From Pseudomonadota bacterium (GTDB lineage Bacteria > Pseudomonadota > Alphaproteobacteria > Rhizobiales > Beijerinckiaceae): a stretch of 64,000 bases of DNA. The stretch spans positions 1-64,000 of the forward strand of contig JAEWKH010000025.1 of the NCBI GenBank assembly GCA_023386155.1, read 5' to 3'. The position numbers were made by a program, and so were the translations under genes. Positions 42,583 through 52,334 of this stretch are shown piece after piece; positions within the stretch are counted from its first letter, which is position 1; the number at the start of each line of letters is the position of its first letter. A model generated the notes under the pieces. The model was given only the letters and a program-made list of their open reading frames with translations, made no database searches and was not told where the DNA came from.

Positions 42583-43352
42583 CCGTTCACTTCATCGGAG
42601 CGGGGCCCGGCGCCGCCGATCTCATCACCGTGCGCGGTCGCTCGCTGGTCGAACGCTGTCCCGTCTGCCTCTATGCGGGGTCCATCGTGCCGCCGGAGAT
42701 CCTCTCCTGGTGCCCGCCCGGTGCGCGGCTCGTCGACACCGCTCCCCTCGACCTCGATGCCATCACGGCCGAGTACGTAAAGGCTCATGAGAGGAACGAG
42801 GACGTGGCGCGGCTCCATTCCGGCGACCTCTCGATCTGGAGCGCCATGGGCGAGCAGCTGCGGCACCTCGACGCTCTCGGCATTCCCTACACGATCACGC
42901 CCGGCGTTCCCGCCTTCGCGGCGGCGGCCGCCGCCCTGGGCCGCGAGCTGACGGTGCCGGAGGTCGGGCAATCGGTGATCCTCACCCGCACCTCGGGCCG
43001 TGCCTCCGCCATGCCCGAGACGGAGCGGCTTGCCACCTTCGCCCAGACGAAGGCGACGCTCGCCATTCACCTGTCGATCCACGTGATCGAGCAGGTGGTC
43101 GAGGATCTGCTGCCGTCCTACGGGGCCGATTGTCCCGCGGCAGTGGTCTGGCGTGCGTCGTGGCCCGATGAACGGGTGATCAAGGGCACCTTGGGAACGA
43201 TTGCCGCCATGGTCCGGGCCGAGAAGCTGGAACGCACGGCACTGATCCTGGTCGGATGGACGCTTGCGGCAAAGGACTTCCGCGACAGCGCACTCTACTC
43301 GACGGATTACGACCGGCGTTTCCGTCCCAGCGCCCGCGGTGACAGCCAATGA
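42579..43352 (+). CDS. cobM: Precorrin-4 C11-methyltransferase (CobM)
   Basis: The protein has 257 aa. [60 protein letters not shown] and [22 protein letters not shown] are the conserved CobM/CbiF elements. It methylates C11 of precorrin-4. It starts in the cobE ATGA and ends 11 bases before convergent cbiD. Confidence 0.95.
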   Translation: MTVHFIGAGPGAADLITVRGRSLVERCPVCLYAGSIVPPEILSWCPPGARLVDTAPLDLDAITAEYVKAHERNEDVARLHSGDLSIWSAMGEQLRHLDALGIPYTITPGVPAFAAAAAALGRELTVPEVGQSVILTRTSGRASAMPETERLATFAQTKATLAIHLSIHVIEQVVEDLLPSYGADCPAAVVWRASWPDERVIKGTLGTIAAMVRAEKLERTALILVGWTLAAKDFRDSALYSTDYDRRFRPSARGDSQ

Positions 43353-43363
43353 GACTTGCGGGC

Positions 43364-44467
43364 TCAGGCGACCGGATGGAGCGGCACGCGGCCGACGAGC
43401 TGCCCTTTGCGGTCGAACACCGCGATCTCGAGAGCGATCTCGGCTCCGCGCAGGGCCTTGGCGGCCGTGCGCCAGGCATGTTGCGCCACCACGTCGCCCA
43501 GCGGAAGATCGAGGCCTTTTGCGGTCTCCAGCACTTCGAGCGCCGTATTGGCGCTGCGCGCAGCCTTCACGGTGTCGGGCTCCGCGCCCGCTTCGGCAAG
43601 GCGCTCCGCCAGCCAGGCGAGATCGACCGCGCCGGAGCGCGAATGGAGATCGAGCAACCCCTGTCCGAGCTTCGTCATCTTGGCGAAGCCGCCCGCGATC
43701 GTGACCCGCGGGACCGGGTTGCGGCGCAGGTATTTCAGCATGCCGCCGGCAAAATCGCCCATGTCGATGAGGGCATGGTCGGGCAGATCGTGCAGGACCT
43801 GGACGGCCTTCTCGGAGGTGGAGCCGGTCGCTCCCGCCACATGGTCGAGACCGCCGGCGCGGGCCACGTCGATGCCCCGGTAGATGCTGTGGATCCAGGC
43901 CGCGCAGGAATAGGGAACGACCACGCCCGTCGTGCCGAGGACCGACAATCCGCCCAGGATGCCGAGGCGCGGATTGAGGGTCTTCTGCGCAATCGCCTCG
44001 CCCCCCGGAATCGCGATCTCGACCTCGATATCCTCAGGACCGCCGATGCTGCGGGCCGCCTCCTCCAGGTTGTCGCGGATCATCTGGCGCGGGACGGGAT
44101 TGATGGCGGGCTCGCCCGGCGGCAGCGGCAGGCCGGCACGGGTGACTGTGCCGACGCCCTCGCCCGCGCGGAAGGTGACGCCCGAGCCCGGCGGCCCGGC
44201 GCGCACGGTCGCGATCACCAGGGCGCCATGCGTCACGTCCGGATCGTCGCCCGCGTCCTTGACGATGCCGGCGCGCGCGCCGCCTTCGCAAAGGTCGCTC
44301 ATGGCAAGGGTGAAGGCCGGCCGCGCCCCGCCCGGAAGCGCGATCTCCACCGGCTCGGGAAACTCCCCTGTCCGCCAGCCCAGATAGGCCGCCTTGGCCG
44401 CCGCCGTCGCGCAGGCGCCCGTGGTCCAGCCACGGCGCAACGTTCCAGCGGGTTTACTCTCGTCCAT
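43364..44467 (-). CDS. cbiD: Cobalt-precorrin-5B C1-methyltransferase-type CbiD (CobF substitute)
   Basis: The protein has 367 aa. LRRGWTTGACATAAAKAA at the N-terminus, GTVTRAGLPLPPGEPAINPVPRQMI, LGTTGVVVPYSCAAWIHSIYRGIDVARA and GDFAGGMLKYLRR are CbiD signatures. In aerobic producers of the rhizobial type CbiD replaces CobF for C1 methylation and deacylation; no cobF is present here, so it probably fills that step. It diverges from cobA with 71 bases between. Confidence 0.93.
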   Translation of the reverse strand: MDESKPAGTLRRGWTTGACATAAAKAAYLGWRTGEFPEPVEIALPGGARPAFTLAMSDLCEGGARAGIVKDAGDDPDVTHGALVIATVRAGPPGSGVTFRAGEGVGTVTRAGLPLPPGEPAINPVPRQMIRDNLEEAARSIGGPEDIEVEIAIPGGEAIAQKTLNPRLGILGGLSVLGTTGVVVPYSCAAWIHSIYRGIDVARAGGLDHVAGATGSTSEKAVQVLHDLPDHALIDMGDFAGGMLKYLRRNPVPRVTIAGGFAKMTKLGQGLLDLHSRSGAVDLAWLAERLAEAGAEPDTVKAARSANTALEVLETAKGLDLPLGDVVAQHAWRTAAKALRGAEIALEIAVFDRKGQLVGRVPLHPVA

Positions 44468-44538
44468 ATGCCCTCTTACATCGTCGCCATGAATTCCAAC
44501 AGCCCGACCGCAGCAGCCCGCCCTGCCCGGAGGCCCGC

Positions 44539-45333
44539 ATGACCTCCCTGTCCCGCCTCTCGCCGCCCTTTGCCCCCGGCACGGTCTGGCTCGTCGGCGC
44601 CGGTCCGGGCGATCCCGGCCTGCTCACGATCCATGCCCTGAACGCCCTCGCGACGGCGGATGTCATCGTCTACGACGCCCTCGTGGATCCGGCCGTCCTC
44701 TCCTTCGCCCGTGAGGGAGCCGTCCTCGAATTCGCCGGCAAGCGCGGGGGCAAGCCCTCCGCCGTTCAACGGGACATCTGCGAGCGGCTGGTCCAGCTCG
44801 CCCGCGAGGGCAAGCGGGTGCTCCGGCTCAAGGGCGGCGATCCCTTCATCTTCGGCCGCGGCGGCGAGGAAGCGCTGGCGCTTTCGGATGCCGGCATTCC
44901 GTTCCGCATCATCCCCGGCGTGTCGAGCGGCCTTGCCTCGCTCGCGATCCATGGCGTTCCGGCAACCATGCGCAAGACCAACCATGCGGTCATCCTCGCC
45001 ACCGGCCATGCGGCGCCGGACTCGGAGATCGAGTGGGCGTCGCTCGCCCGCACCGGCGCCCCCATCGTGCTCTACATGGCGGTGTCGAACCTGCCCTCCA
45101 TCGTGCAGGGTCTTCTTGACGGCGGGCTCGCGGGCGACACGCCGGCGCTGGCCGTGCATGGGGCAACGACCGCCAAGGAAAGCGTCGTGGAGGGAACCCT
45201 CGAAACCCTGCCCAGGCTCGCGGAGGACGGCCTCATCCGCTCGCCTGCCATCGTCGCCATCGGGGCGATCGCCGCCTTCCGCTCGGCCATCGCCAATCAT
45301 CTGCTCGAGTTCGGCAGCGAGGCCGCCCAGTGA
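44539..45333 (+). CDS. cobA: Uroporphyrinogen-III C-methyltransferase (CobA/SUMT)
   Basis: The protein has 264 aa and methylates C2 and C7 of uroporphyrinogen III to precorrin-2, the entry to cobalamin (and sirohaem). VWLVGAGPGDPGLLTIHALNAL, VVDPA-type YDALVDPAVL, LRLKGGDPFIFGRGGEEAL, PGVSSGLASLAIHGVPATMR and VLYMAV are diagnostic. It is a single-domain enzyme, not fused to CysG dehydrogenase. cobB follows with overlapping GTGA. Confidence 0.94.
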   Translation: MTSLSRLSPPFAPGTVWLVGAGPGDPGLLTIHALNALATADVIVYDALVDPAVLSFAREGAVLEFAGKRGGKPSAVQRDICERLVQLAREGKRVLRLKGGDPFIFGRGGEEALALSDAGIPFRIIPGVSSGLASLAIHGVPATMRKTNHAVILATGHAAPDSEIEWASLARTGAPIVLYMAVSNLPSIVQGLLDGGLAGDTPALAVHGATTAKESVVEGTLETLPRLAEDGLIRSPAIVAIGAIAAFRSAIANHLLEFGSEAAQ

Positions 45334-46652
45334 GCCTGGGGTCCGGACTTCTCATCGCCGCACCGCGCTCCGGCTCCGGCAAGACGACCGTCGTGCTCGG
45401 GCTCCAGCGGGCGCTCGCCCGCCGGGGCTTGCGCGTGCGCGGCCTGAAATGCGGGCCGGATTACATCGATCCCGCCTTCCACGCCGCCGCGACCGGGGCG
45501 CCGAGCTTCAACCTCGACAGCTTCGCCATGGGCACGCCGCTTCTGGAGGCGCTTGCATCCGAAGCCGCCCGCGATGCCGATCTTGTGATTGCGGAAGGCT
45601 CGATGGGCCTCTTCGACGGCATTCGCCAGGAGGTCGGCCGCACCGGCGCCAGCGCCGACATCGCGGCCCTGTTCGGCTGGCCGGTGATCCTCGTCCTCGA
45701 CGTGTCGGGCCATGCGCAATCGGCGGCCGCCGTCGCGCTCGGCTGCGCCCGCTTCGACCCGCGGATCGAGGTGGCCGGCGTAGTGCTGAACAAGGTCGCG
45801 AGCGAACGGCACCGCAGGCTGGTCGAGGACGGCATCGCGCGGGTCGGGCTGCCGGTTCTCGGAGCCGTGATGCGCAACCCCGAACTGACACTGCCCGAGC
45901 GTCATCTCGGTCTCGTCCAGGCCCGGGAGACCGACGAGCTCGACCGGCGCCTCGAACATCTTGCCGATGCGGTGGAAGGCGCGATCGACATCGACCGGCT
46001 CATCGCCCTCGCCCACCCGACGCGGATTCGTTCCTCCGGCGATGCACCGCCGCTGCCCCCGCCGGGTCAGCGCATCGCCCTCGCCTCGGACCAGGCCTTC
46101 TCCTTCGTCTATCCGCATGTTCTTTCGGGCTGGCGTGCGGCGGGAGCCGAGATCGTGACCTTCTCTCCCCTCGCCGACGAGCCCCCGCCGGCGGATTGCG
46201 ACGTCTGCTGGCTGCCGGGGGGATATCCCGAGCTCCATGCCGGGCGCATCGCCGGAGCGGAGCGCTTTATCGATGGACTGCGCCGGTTTGCCGAGGGCAG
46301 GCCTGTCCACGGCGAGTGCGGCGGCTACATGGTGCTGGGCCGCTCCCTCGAGGATGGCGCCGGCCAGAAGCACCCCATGGCCGGGCTCCTGCCGGTCGAG
46401 ACAAGCTATGCCAAGCGCAAGATGCATCTCGGCTACCGGGTGGCGCATCTGCTGGAAGGGGGGATCATGGGGCCGGTCGGACAGCGCCTCGTCGGCCACG
46501 AGTTCCACTACGCCTCCGTCACGCAGAGCGACCCGTCGCGGGAGGCTGCCTTCGCGACGATCATGGATGGGGAAGGCAACGACCTGGGCATTGCCGGGCA
46601 TCGCAGGGGATTGGTGACGGGGAGCTTTTTCCACGCCATCGCTCGGGGATGA
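45330..46652 (+). CDS. cobB: Hydrogenobyrinic acid a,c-diamide synthase (CobB)
   Basis: The protein has 440 aa and starts at GTG 45330 overlapping the cobA stop. It has P-loop APRSGSGKTT, GLKCGPDYIDPAFH, EGSMGLFDG, and a glutaminase domain with GECGGYMVLG (Cys near residue 331), plus GHEFHYAS carrying the catalytic histidine. It amidates the a and c side chains before cobalt insertion in the aerobic route. It is the last corrin gene in this series. Confidence 0.95.
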   Translation: MSLGSGLLIAAPRSGSGKTTVVLGLQRALARRGLRVRGLKCGPDYIDPAFHAAATGAPSFNLDSFAMGTPLLEALASEAARDADLVIAEGSMGLFDGIRQEVGRTGASADIAALFGWPVILVLDVSGHAQSAAAVALGCARFDPRIEVAGVVLNKVASERHRRLVEDGIARVGLPVLGAVMRNPELTLPERHLGLVQARETDELDRRLEHLADAVEGAIDIDRLIALAHPTRIRSSGDAPPLPPPGQRIALASDQAFSFVYPHVLSGWRAAGAEIVTFSPLADEPPPADCDVCWLPGGYPELHAGRIAGAERFIDGLRRFAEGRPVHGECGGYMVLGRSLEDGAGQKHPMAGLLPVETSYAKRKMHLGYRVAHLLEGGIMGPVGQRLVGHEFHYASVTQSDPSREAAFATIMDGEGNDLGIAGHRRGLVTGSFFHAIARG

Positions 46653-46962
46653 GGATCCATCCCGTCTCCTGATCCGCGTTCATCCCGGCAAGCGCAGCCC
46701 AGCCGCTATCCCATGTTAATGCGCCCGCAACCTGCTCGCGATCCGCTGGGATTCCTCGCGGATCGAGGGACGGCATCACGCCGCAGGACCGGGACGACAC
46801 GGCCGAATGCCATCCTTTCGCCCCAGCCCTGATTCTTGATCCGGTTCGAAGACTGGAAGGGTAAGGAAACATCCAGACCTGATGGCCGGCTGGGCAACCA
46901 TACCGATCGCCCCCGATCCGCCAAGCTCCGGTTCATCGCATCCCAGGGTGTTGGAGGCGCTG
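46653..46962. other. Gene-free stretch after cobB
   Basis: About 310 bases with no supported gene, terminator run or repeat I can define. It likely carries the promoter for the small gene at 46963. Confidence 0.5.
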
Positions 46963-47166
46963 ATGAAAGAGACATTCCACATCGGACAGCTCGTCCGCAT
47001 CACCAGGCTGTCCTCGGGCTACGCGGATCACCGCACCTACTGCATCGTCTGCCTTCTGTCGGACGAAGACGAGGCTCCCGTCTACCGGGTCAAGAATACG
47101 GTCGGCATCGAACATCTCGTCAAAGCCGACGAGATCGAACCGGCAGCCCTCACGGCCATACCGTAA
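46963..47166 (+). CDS. Hypothetical protein (67 aa), conserved-looking
   Basis: From ATG 46963, preceded by GGAGG, the frame encodes 67 residues: FHIGQLVRITRLSSGYADHRTYCIVCLL, then APVYRVKNTVGIEHLVKADEIEP. This resembles a small SH3-like barrel found as a stand-alone protein in many Hyphomicrobiales. The longer frame from 46882 lacks a site. No function is known. Confidence 0.65.
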   Translation: MKETFHIGQLVRITRLSSGYADHRTYCIVCLLSDEDEAPVYRVKNTVGIEHLVKADEIEPAALTAIP

Positions 47167-47415
47167 ACCTCCGCGCCTCGATTCCGGACAGGCTTTTCCG
47201 GTCGCCGCCGATGCCGGATCCGTATTAGCCCATGGTAGCGGTGGCAGGCACCTTGCCGTCCCCTGGCGGGCACGACAGAATACCCCCCAACAAAGCCCGA
47301 ACGGGCACGCCGGCATCAACCGGCGGACGCATGGGGAGCTATCCCCATGCACCAGAGGAAGCGAAGCCATACCACGCGTTTTCAAGGCGCGCGGCTGCCA
47401 GGGAGGTTGACGTCG

Positions 47416-49395
47416 TTGACGACGGCTGCGGATGCGCGCGCGGATACATTCCCGAAACTGCTGGCGCGTAATGCGCGTCTGCGCCCGAACCGCACCGCGT
47501 TTCGGCACAAGGATCTCGGGATCTGGCAATCCTGGACCTGGAGCGAGGTCCACGACATCGTCCGGGCCTATGCCTGCGGCCTGCAATCCCTCGGCCTGAA
47601 GCGTGGCGGCAAGATCGCCATCATCGGCTACAACCGCCCCTATCTCTACTGGACCATCTGCGCGGCCCAATGGCTCGGCGCGATCCCGATCCCGGTCTAT
47701 GCGGATTCCGTCGCCGATGAGATGGCCTATGTCCTCGCCCATGCCGAGGTGACCCACGCGGCCGTGCAGAACCAGGAGCAGGTCGACAAGATCCTCTCCG
47801 TCTCCGACCAGCTGCCGCAGCTCGGGCATGTGCTTTACGACGAGCAGAAGGGCCTGCGGGACTACGACCACAGTCGGCTTCATTCGATCGAGTCCGTCGT
47901 GGAGGAAGGCCGGGCGCGGCTCGCCAACGAGCAGGAGGCTGCCGCCATCGACCTCGCCCTGCAGGAAGGCAAGGGCAGCGACCTCGCCATCATTCTCTAC
48001 ACCTCCGGCACTACCGGGCGGCCGAAGGGCGTGATGCTCACCTCCGATGCGGTGATCGCGGCCGCCGAGATCGGCTGCGACTTCGACAAGCTCGACGAGA
48101 CGGACGAGATCATCGCCTACCTTCCCATCGCCTGGGTCGGCGACCACATCTTCTCCTATGCGCAGGCGATCCTGTCGGGGCTGTGCGTCAATTGTCCCGA
48201 AAGCCCCGAGACCGTCGCGGAAGACCGGCGCGAGATCGGCGCCACTTACGTGTTCGCGCCGCCGCGCGTCTTCGAGAGCATGCTGACGCTGACCATGGTC
48301 CGCATCGAGGATGCCGGTGCGCTGAAGCGCCGCATGTTCCACTTCTTCATCGACCACGCTGCCAAGGTGGGCGAGAGGATCCTGAACAGGGAGCCGGGCG
48401 TGGGCGCCTGGGACCGCCTGCTCTGGAACATCGGCAACGTGCTCGTCTACGCGCCACTTCGCAACCGCTTCGGCATGACCCGCGTGAAGGTCGGCTACAC
48501 GGCGGGCGAGGCCATCGGGCCGGAAATCTTCCGCTTCTATCGCTCCATCGGGGTGAACCTGAAGCAGCTCTACGGACAGACGGAGGCATCCGTCTACATC
48601 ACCATGCAGCCCAACGGCGAGATCCGCGCCGACACGGTGGGCCGCCCTGCCCCGCAGGTAGAGATCCGCATCGCCGACAACGGTGAGGTTCTCTACCGCT
48701 CGCCCGGCGTGTTCGTGGGCTACTACAAGGACGACGAGAAGACCGCGGAGACCAAGACGCCGGACGGGTTCGTCCACTCGGGCGATGCCGGCTTCTTCGA
48801 CCAGAACGGCCACTTGAAGATCATCGACCGGGCGAAGGATGTCGGAAAACTGCGCGACGGCGCGCTCTTCCCGCCGAAATACGTCGAGAACAAGCTGAAA
48901 TTCTATCCCAACATCAAGGAAGCGGTCTGCTTCGGCGACGGGCGCGACCATGTCGCCGCCTTCATCAACATCGACCTCGTGGCCGTGAGCAACTGGGCCG
49001 AGCGGAACGGCGTCACCTATGCCTCCTATCAGGAACTCGCGAGCCATCCGCTCGTCTATGACATGATCGAAAAGCACGTGGACGAGGTGAACCGGTCGCT
49101 CGCCGGCGAGCCGCGCATGGGCGGCGCCCAGATCAAGCGCTTCCTGATCCTGCACAAGGAGCTCGACGCGGATGACGGCGAACTCACCCGCACCCAAAAG
49201 GTGCGCCGCGGCTTCATCGCCGAGCGTTACGCTCCGCTCATCGATGCCCTTTACGACGGTTCGTCCGAGGCCGACATCTCGACGGAGGTCACCTTCGAGG
49301 ATGGGCGCAAGGGCGTGATCTCCGCCAGGGTCAAGATCAGGGACATGACGCCCTATCCGTCGAAAGAGGCGGGCATTCTGGAGGCGGCGGAATGA
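47416..49395 (+). CDS. AMP-forming acyl-CoA synthetase (long-chain type)
   Basis: The protein has 659 aa from TTG 47416, nine bases after AGGGAGG; ATG 47347 would add 23 basic residues with no ribosome-binding site. The AMP-binding motif YTSGTTGRPKGVML is near residue 195, with WVGDHIFSYAQ, GYTAGEAIGPEIFRFYRS, LYGQTEASVYIT and GDAGFFDQNGHLKIIDRAKD following. It activates a carboxylic acid to its CoA thioester. It overlaps livG by ATGA, so ligase and transporter form one operon, which suggests that the imported compound is its substrate. Confidence 0.88.
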   Translation: MTTAADARADTFPKLLARNARLRPNRTAFRHKDLGIWQSWTWSEVHDIVRAYACGLQSLGLKRGGKIAIIGYNRPYLYWTICAAQWLGAIPIPVYADSVADEMAYVLAHAEVTHAAVQNQEQVDKILSVSDQLPQLGHVLYDEQKGLRDYDHSRLHSIESVVEEGRARLANEQEAAAIDLALQEGKGSDLAIILYTSGTTGRPKGVMLTSDAVIAAAEIGCDFDKLDETDEIIAYLPIAWVGDHIFSYAQAILSGLCVNCPESPETVAEDRREIGATYVFAPPRVFESMLTLTMVRIEDAGALKRRMFHFFIDHAAKVGERILNREPGVGAWDRLLWNIGNVLVYAPLRNRFGMTRVKVGYTAGEAIGPEIFRFYRSIGVNLKQLYGQTEASVYITMQPNGEIRADTVGRPAPQVEIRIADNGEVLYRSPGVFVGYYKDDEKTAETKTPDGFVHSGDAGFFDQNGHLKIIDRAKDVGKLRDGALFPPKYVENKLKFYPNIKEAVCFGDGRDHVAAFINIDLVAVSNWAERNGVTYASYQELASHPLVYDMIEKHVDEVNRSLAGEPRMGGAQIKRFLILHKELDADDGELTRTQKVRRGFIAERYAPLIDALYDGSSEADISTEVTFEDGRKGVISARVKIRDMTPYPSKEAGILEAAE

Positions 49396-50192
49396 GAGCG
49401 CCCGACAATCCCGTGCTCGCCAAGGGCGACGTTCTGCTCGCGGTCGAGAACGTGTCGCTGGGCTTCGGCGGCGTTAAGGCGCTCACCGACGTGTCCTTCG
49501 ACATCCGCAAGAGCGAGATCCGCGCCATCATCGGGCCGAACGGCGCGGGCAAGACCTCGATGCTCAACTGCATCAACGGCTTCTACTACCCGACCGAGGG
49601 CCGGATCACCTTCAAGGGCGTCAGGCGCCCCAAGATGCGTCCCTATGAGGCCGCCCGTGGCGGCATCGCCCGCACCTTCCAGAACGTGGCTCTCTTCAAG
49701 AGCATGTCGACCCTCGACAACATCATGGCCGGCCGGTCGATCAGGATGCATTCGAACTTCTTCTGGCAGCTCTTCCGCCACGGGCCTGCCATGAAGGAGG
49801 AGGTCGAGCACCGCCGCTTCGTCGAGGAGATCATCGACTTCCTCGAGATCCAGCATATCCGAAAGACTCCCGTGGGGCGCCTGCCCTACGGCCTGCAGAA
49901 GCGGGTGGAACTCGGGCGTGCGCTCGCCATGGAGCCGGAGCTGCTGCTGCTCGACGAGCCGATGGCGGGCATGAACCTCGAGGAGAAGGAGGACATGTCC
50001 CGCTTCATCCTGGAGGTGAACCAGCAATACGGCACCACCATCGCCCTCATCGAGCACGACATGGGCGTGGTGATGGACCTCTCGGACCGGGTCGTGGTGC
50101 TGGAATACGGCCGCAAGATCGCGGACGGCACGCCGGCCGAGGTCAAGGGCGACCAGCGCGTGATCGATGCCTATCTCGGCGTGGCGCATTGA
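49392..50192 (+). CDS. livG: Branched-chain-type ABC transporter ATP-binding protein (LivG)
   Basis: The protein has 266 aa: Walker A GPNGAGKTS (48-56), QNVALFKSMSTLDNIMAGRS, the signature region LPYGLQKRVELGRALA, Walker B LLLLDEPMAGMN and a LivG-type C-terminal extension (ALIEHDMGVVMDLSDRVVVLEYG). It powers uptake through LivHM. The cognate substrate may be an organic acid rather than an amino acid, given the flanking CoA ligases. Confidence 0.93.
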   Translation: MRAPDNPVLAKGDVLLAVENVSLGFGGVKALTDVSFDIRKSEIRAIIGPNGAGKTSMLNCINGFYYPTEGRITFKGVRRPKMRPYEAARGGIARTFQNVALFKSMSTLDNIMAGRSIRMHSNFFWQLFRHGPAMKEEVEHRRFVEEIIDFLEIQHIRKTPVGRLPYGLQKRVELGRALAMEPELLLLDEPMAGMNLEEKEDMSRFILEVNQQYGTTIALIEHDMGVVMDLSDRVVVLEYGRKIADGTPAEVKGDQRVIDAYLGVAH

Positions 50193-50203
50193 AGGGCTTT
50201 GCG

Positions 50204-51160
50204 ATGGACATGCTCTACAAGGTCTTCATCGAACCCTTCGTCTTCATGGGCGATGCGCCCGACCTGCTGATCCAGACCCTCTGGGAGGGCCTCGTCTCTG
50301 GCGTTCTCTACGCCCTGATCGCGCTCGGCTTCGTGCTCATCTTCAAGGCCTCCGGCGTGTTCAACTTCGCGCAGGGGATCATGGTCGTGTTCGCGGCCCT
50401 GATCCTGGTGGGCCTCTACGAGAAGGGCGTGCCGGCCTTCCTGGCGCTGATCCTGGCGGTCCTCGCCATGCTCGTGCTCGCCATGGTGGTGGAGCGGGTG
50501 GTCCTGCGCCCGCTCGTCAACCAGCCCGACATCATCCTCTTCATGGCGACCTTCGGGCTCACCTACTTTCTCATCGGCTTCGGCGAGCTCATCTTCGGCG
50601 GGAACCCGCGTGAGATGATCACGGAGCAGCTCTTCCTGCCGCAGGGCACGACCGAGGTGGACATGCTGGGCGGGATGGTGCGCTTCCAGCATCTCGACAT
50701 CGCCGCCGCCGTGATCGCCTCGATCATGATCGGCCTGCTCGCCGTGTTCTTCTCCAAGACCCGCATCGGCCGGGCGCTGCGCGCGGTGGCCGACAGCCAC
50801 AAGGCGGCGCTCTCCGTCGGCATCTCGCTCAACCAGATCTGGGTCATCGTGTGGTTCGCCGCCGGCATCGTGGCGCTGGTCGCGGGCATCATGTGGGGGG
50901 CGCGCTCGGGCGTCTCGTTCTCGCTCCAGATCATCGCGCTCAAGGCGCTGCCGGTCCTCATCCTCGGCGGCTTCACGTCGATTCCCGGCGCCATCATCGG
51001 CGGCCTCATCATCGGGGTCGGGGAGAAGCTCGGCGAGTTCTACTGGGGGCCGCTCGTCGGAGGAGGCGTGGAGACGTGGCTCGCCTACGTCATCGCCCTG
51101 CTCTTCCTGCTCTACAGGCCGCAAGGCCTGTTCGGCGAGAAGATCATCGAACGGATTTAG
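50204..51160 (+). CDS. livH: Branched-chain-type ABC permease (LivH)
   Basis: The protein has 318 aa from ATG 50204, with GAAGGG seven bases upstream; a TTG at 50189 overlapping the livG stop is the alternative. It has about eight hydrophobic helices, SGVLYALIALGFVLIFKASGVFNFAQG at the start, and the cytoplasmic loop RIGRALRAVADSHKAALSVGI typical of LivH. It is an inner-membrane component. Confidence 0.93.
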   Translation: MDMLYKVFIEPFVFMGDAPDLLIQTLWEGLVSGVLYALIALGFVLIFKASGVFNFAQGIMVVFAALILVGLYEKGVPAFLALILAVLAMLVLAMVVERVVLRPLVNQPDIILFMATFGLTYFLIGFGELIFGGNPREMITEQLFLPQGTTEVDMLGGMVRFQHLDIAAAVIASIMIGLLAVFFSKTRIGRALRAVADSHKAALSVGISLNQIWVIVWFAAGIVALVAGIMWGARSGVSFSLQIIALKALPVLILGGFTSIPGAIIGGLIIGVGEKLGEFYWGPLVGGGVETWLAYVIALLFLLYRPQGLFGEKIIERI

Positions 51161-51172
51161 GGAGACAGCGCA

Positions 51173-52258
51173 GTGCTCTACCGCGAGGCCGGCCAGTTCA
51201 AGACCAACTATGTCGCCGACAGCGCGATCTTCCCCCTGCGAGAAGACCGGATCGGGCTGGCCGTCATCATCCTGGCCGCCTATGCGCTCGCCTTCCTCGG
51301 CAACAGCTTCCTGCTCCAGGCGGTGATGATTCCGTTCCTGGTCTTCTCGCTCGCGGCCATCGGGCTCAACATCCTCACCGGCTATACGGGCCTTCTCTCG
51401 CTCGGAACCGGCGCCTTCATGGGCGTGGGCGCCTATGCCTGCTACAAGCTGATGACGGCCTTTCCGGGCGTGAACGTGATCGTCTGGATCTTCGTGTCGG
51501 GCTTCTTCTCCGCGGCCATCGGGGCCCTGTTCGGCCTGCCTTCCTTACGCATCAAGGGCTTCTATCTCGCGGTGGCGACACTGGCCGCCCAGTTCTTCCT
51601 GCAATGGTGCTTCATCCGCATCCCGTGGCTGGTGAACTACAACGTCTCGGGTGCGCTGGATGCGCCTCTTCGCACCCTGTTCGGCATTCCCATCATCGGC
51701 GCCACCGCCACCCCGCAGACCCGCTATCTCGTGGTTCTGACGATCGTGATCGTGCTCACCTGGCTCGCCTCCAACCTCGTTCATGGCCGCATCGGACGCA
51801 TGTGGATCGCGATCCGCGACATGGACCTCGCGGCCGAGCTCATGGGGATTCGGCCGCTCCAGACGAAGCTCCTCGCCTTCGCCGTCTCGTCCTATTACTG
51901 CGGCGTCGCCGGTGCCCTTCTCGTCTTCCTCTGGTACGGCGGCGCGGAATACGACGTGTTCAACATCAACCAGTCCTTCTTCATCCTGTTCATGGTGATC
52001 ATCGGAGGGCTCGGCAGCCTGATCGGGTCGTTCTTCGGCGCGGCGCTCATCTTCATCCTGCCCATCGTGCTCGGCATCGTGCTGCCCGCGATCCTCGAGC
52101 CCTTCGGCATGTCGGTGGGCGCGGACGTCATCGAGCACCTGCGCTTCATGATCGTCGGCGCGCTCATCATCTTCTTCCTGATCGTCGAACCGCACGGCCT
52201 CGCGCGGCTCTGGCAGATCGGCAAACAGAAGCTCCTGGTCTGGCCGTTCCCCTACTGA
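51173..52258 (+). CDS. livM: Branched-chain-type ABC permease (LivM)
   Basis: The protein has 361 aa and starts at GTG 51173 behind GGGAGA. It has multiple transmembrane helices; AIGLNILTGYTGLLSLGTGAFMGVGAYACY and GRIGRMWIAIRDMDLAAELMGI are the family's hallmark segments. It pairs with LivH in the membrane. A gap of 76 bases follows before the binding-protein gene, with GGGAGG before its start. Confidence 0.93.
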   Translation: MLYREAGQFKTNYVADSAIFPLREDRIGLAVIILAAYALAFLGNSFLLQAVMIPFLVFSLAAIGLNILTGYTGLLSLGTGAFMGVGAYACYKLMTAFPGVNVIVWIFVSGFFSAAIGALFGLPSLRIKGFYLAVATLAAQFFLQWCFIRIPWLVNYNVSGALDAPLRTLFGIPIIGATATPQTRYLVVLTIVIVLTWLASNLVHGRIGRMWIAIRDMDLAAELMGIRPLQTKLLAFAVSSYYCGVAGALLVFLWYGGAEYDVFNINQSFFILFMVIIGGLGSLIGSFFGAALIFILPIVLGIVLPAILEPFGMSVGADVIEHLRFMIVGALIIFFLIVEPHGLARLWQIGKQKLLVWPFPY

Positions 52259-52334
52259 CGGCGGGCCGACAAGGAGACGGAAAACGAAACAAGAATTCGG
52301 CTCCTCGGCCGATACAAAGGGAGGAAACGCAACC

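Noticed and set aside
46933..49197. 754-codon minus-strand frame
   Set aside because: Antisense to the AMP-forming ligase and a small gene; no motif and biased composition.
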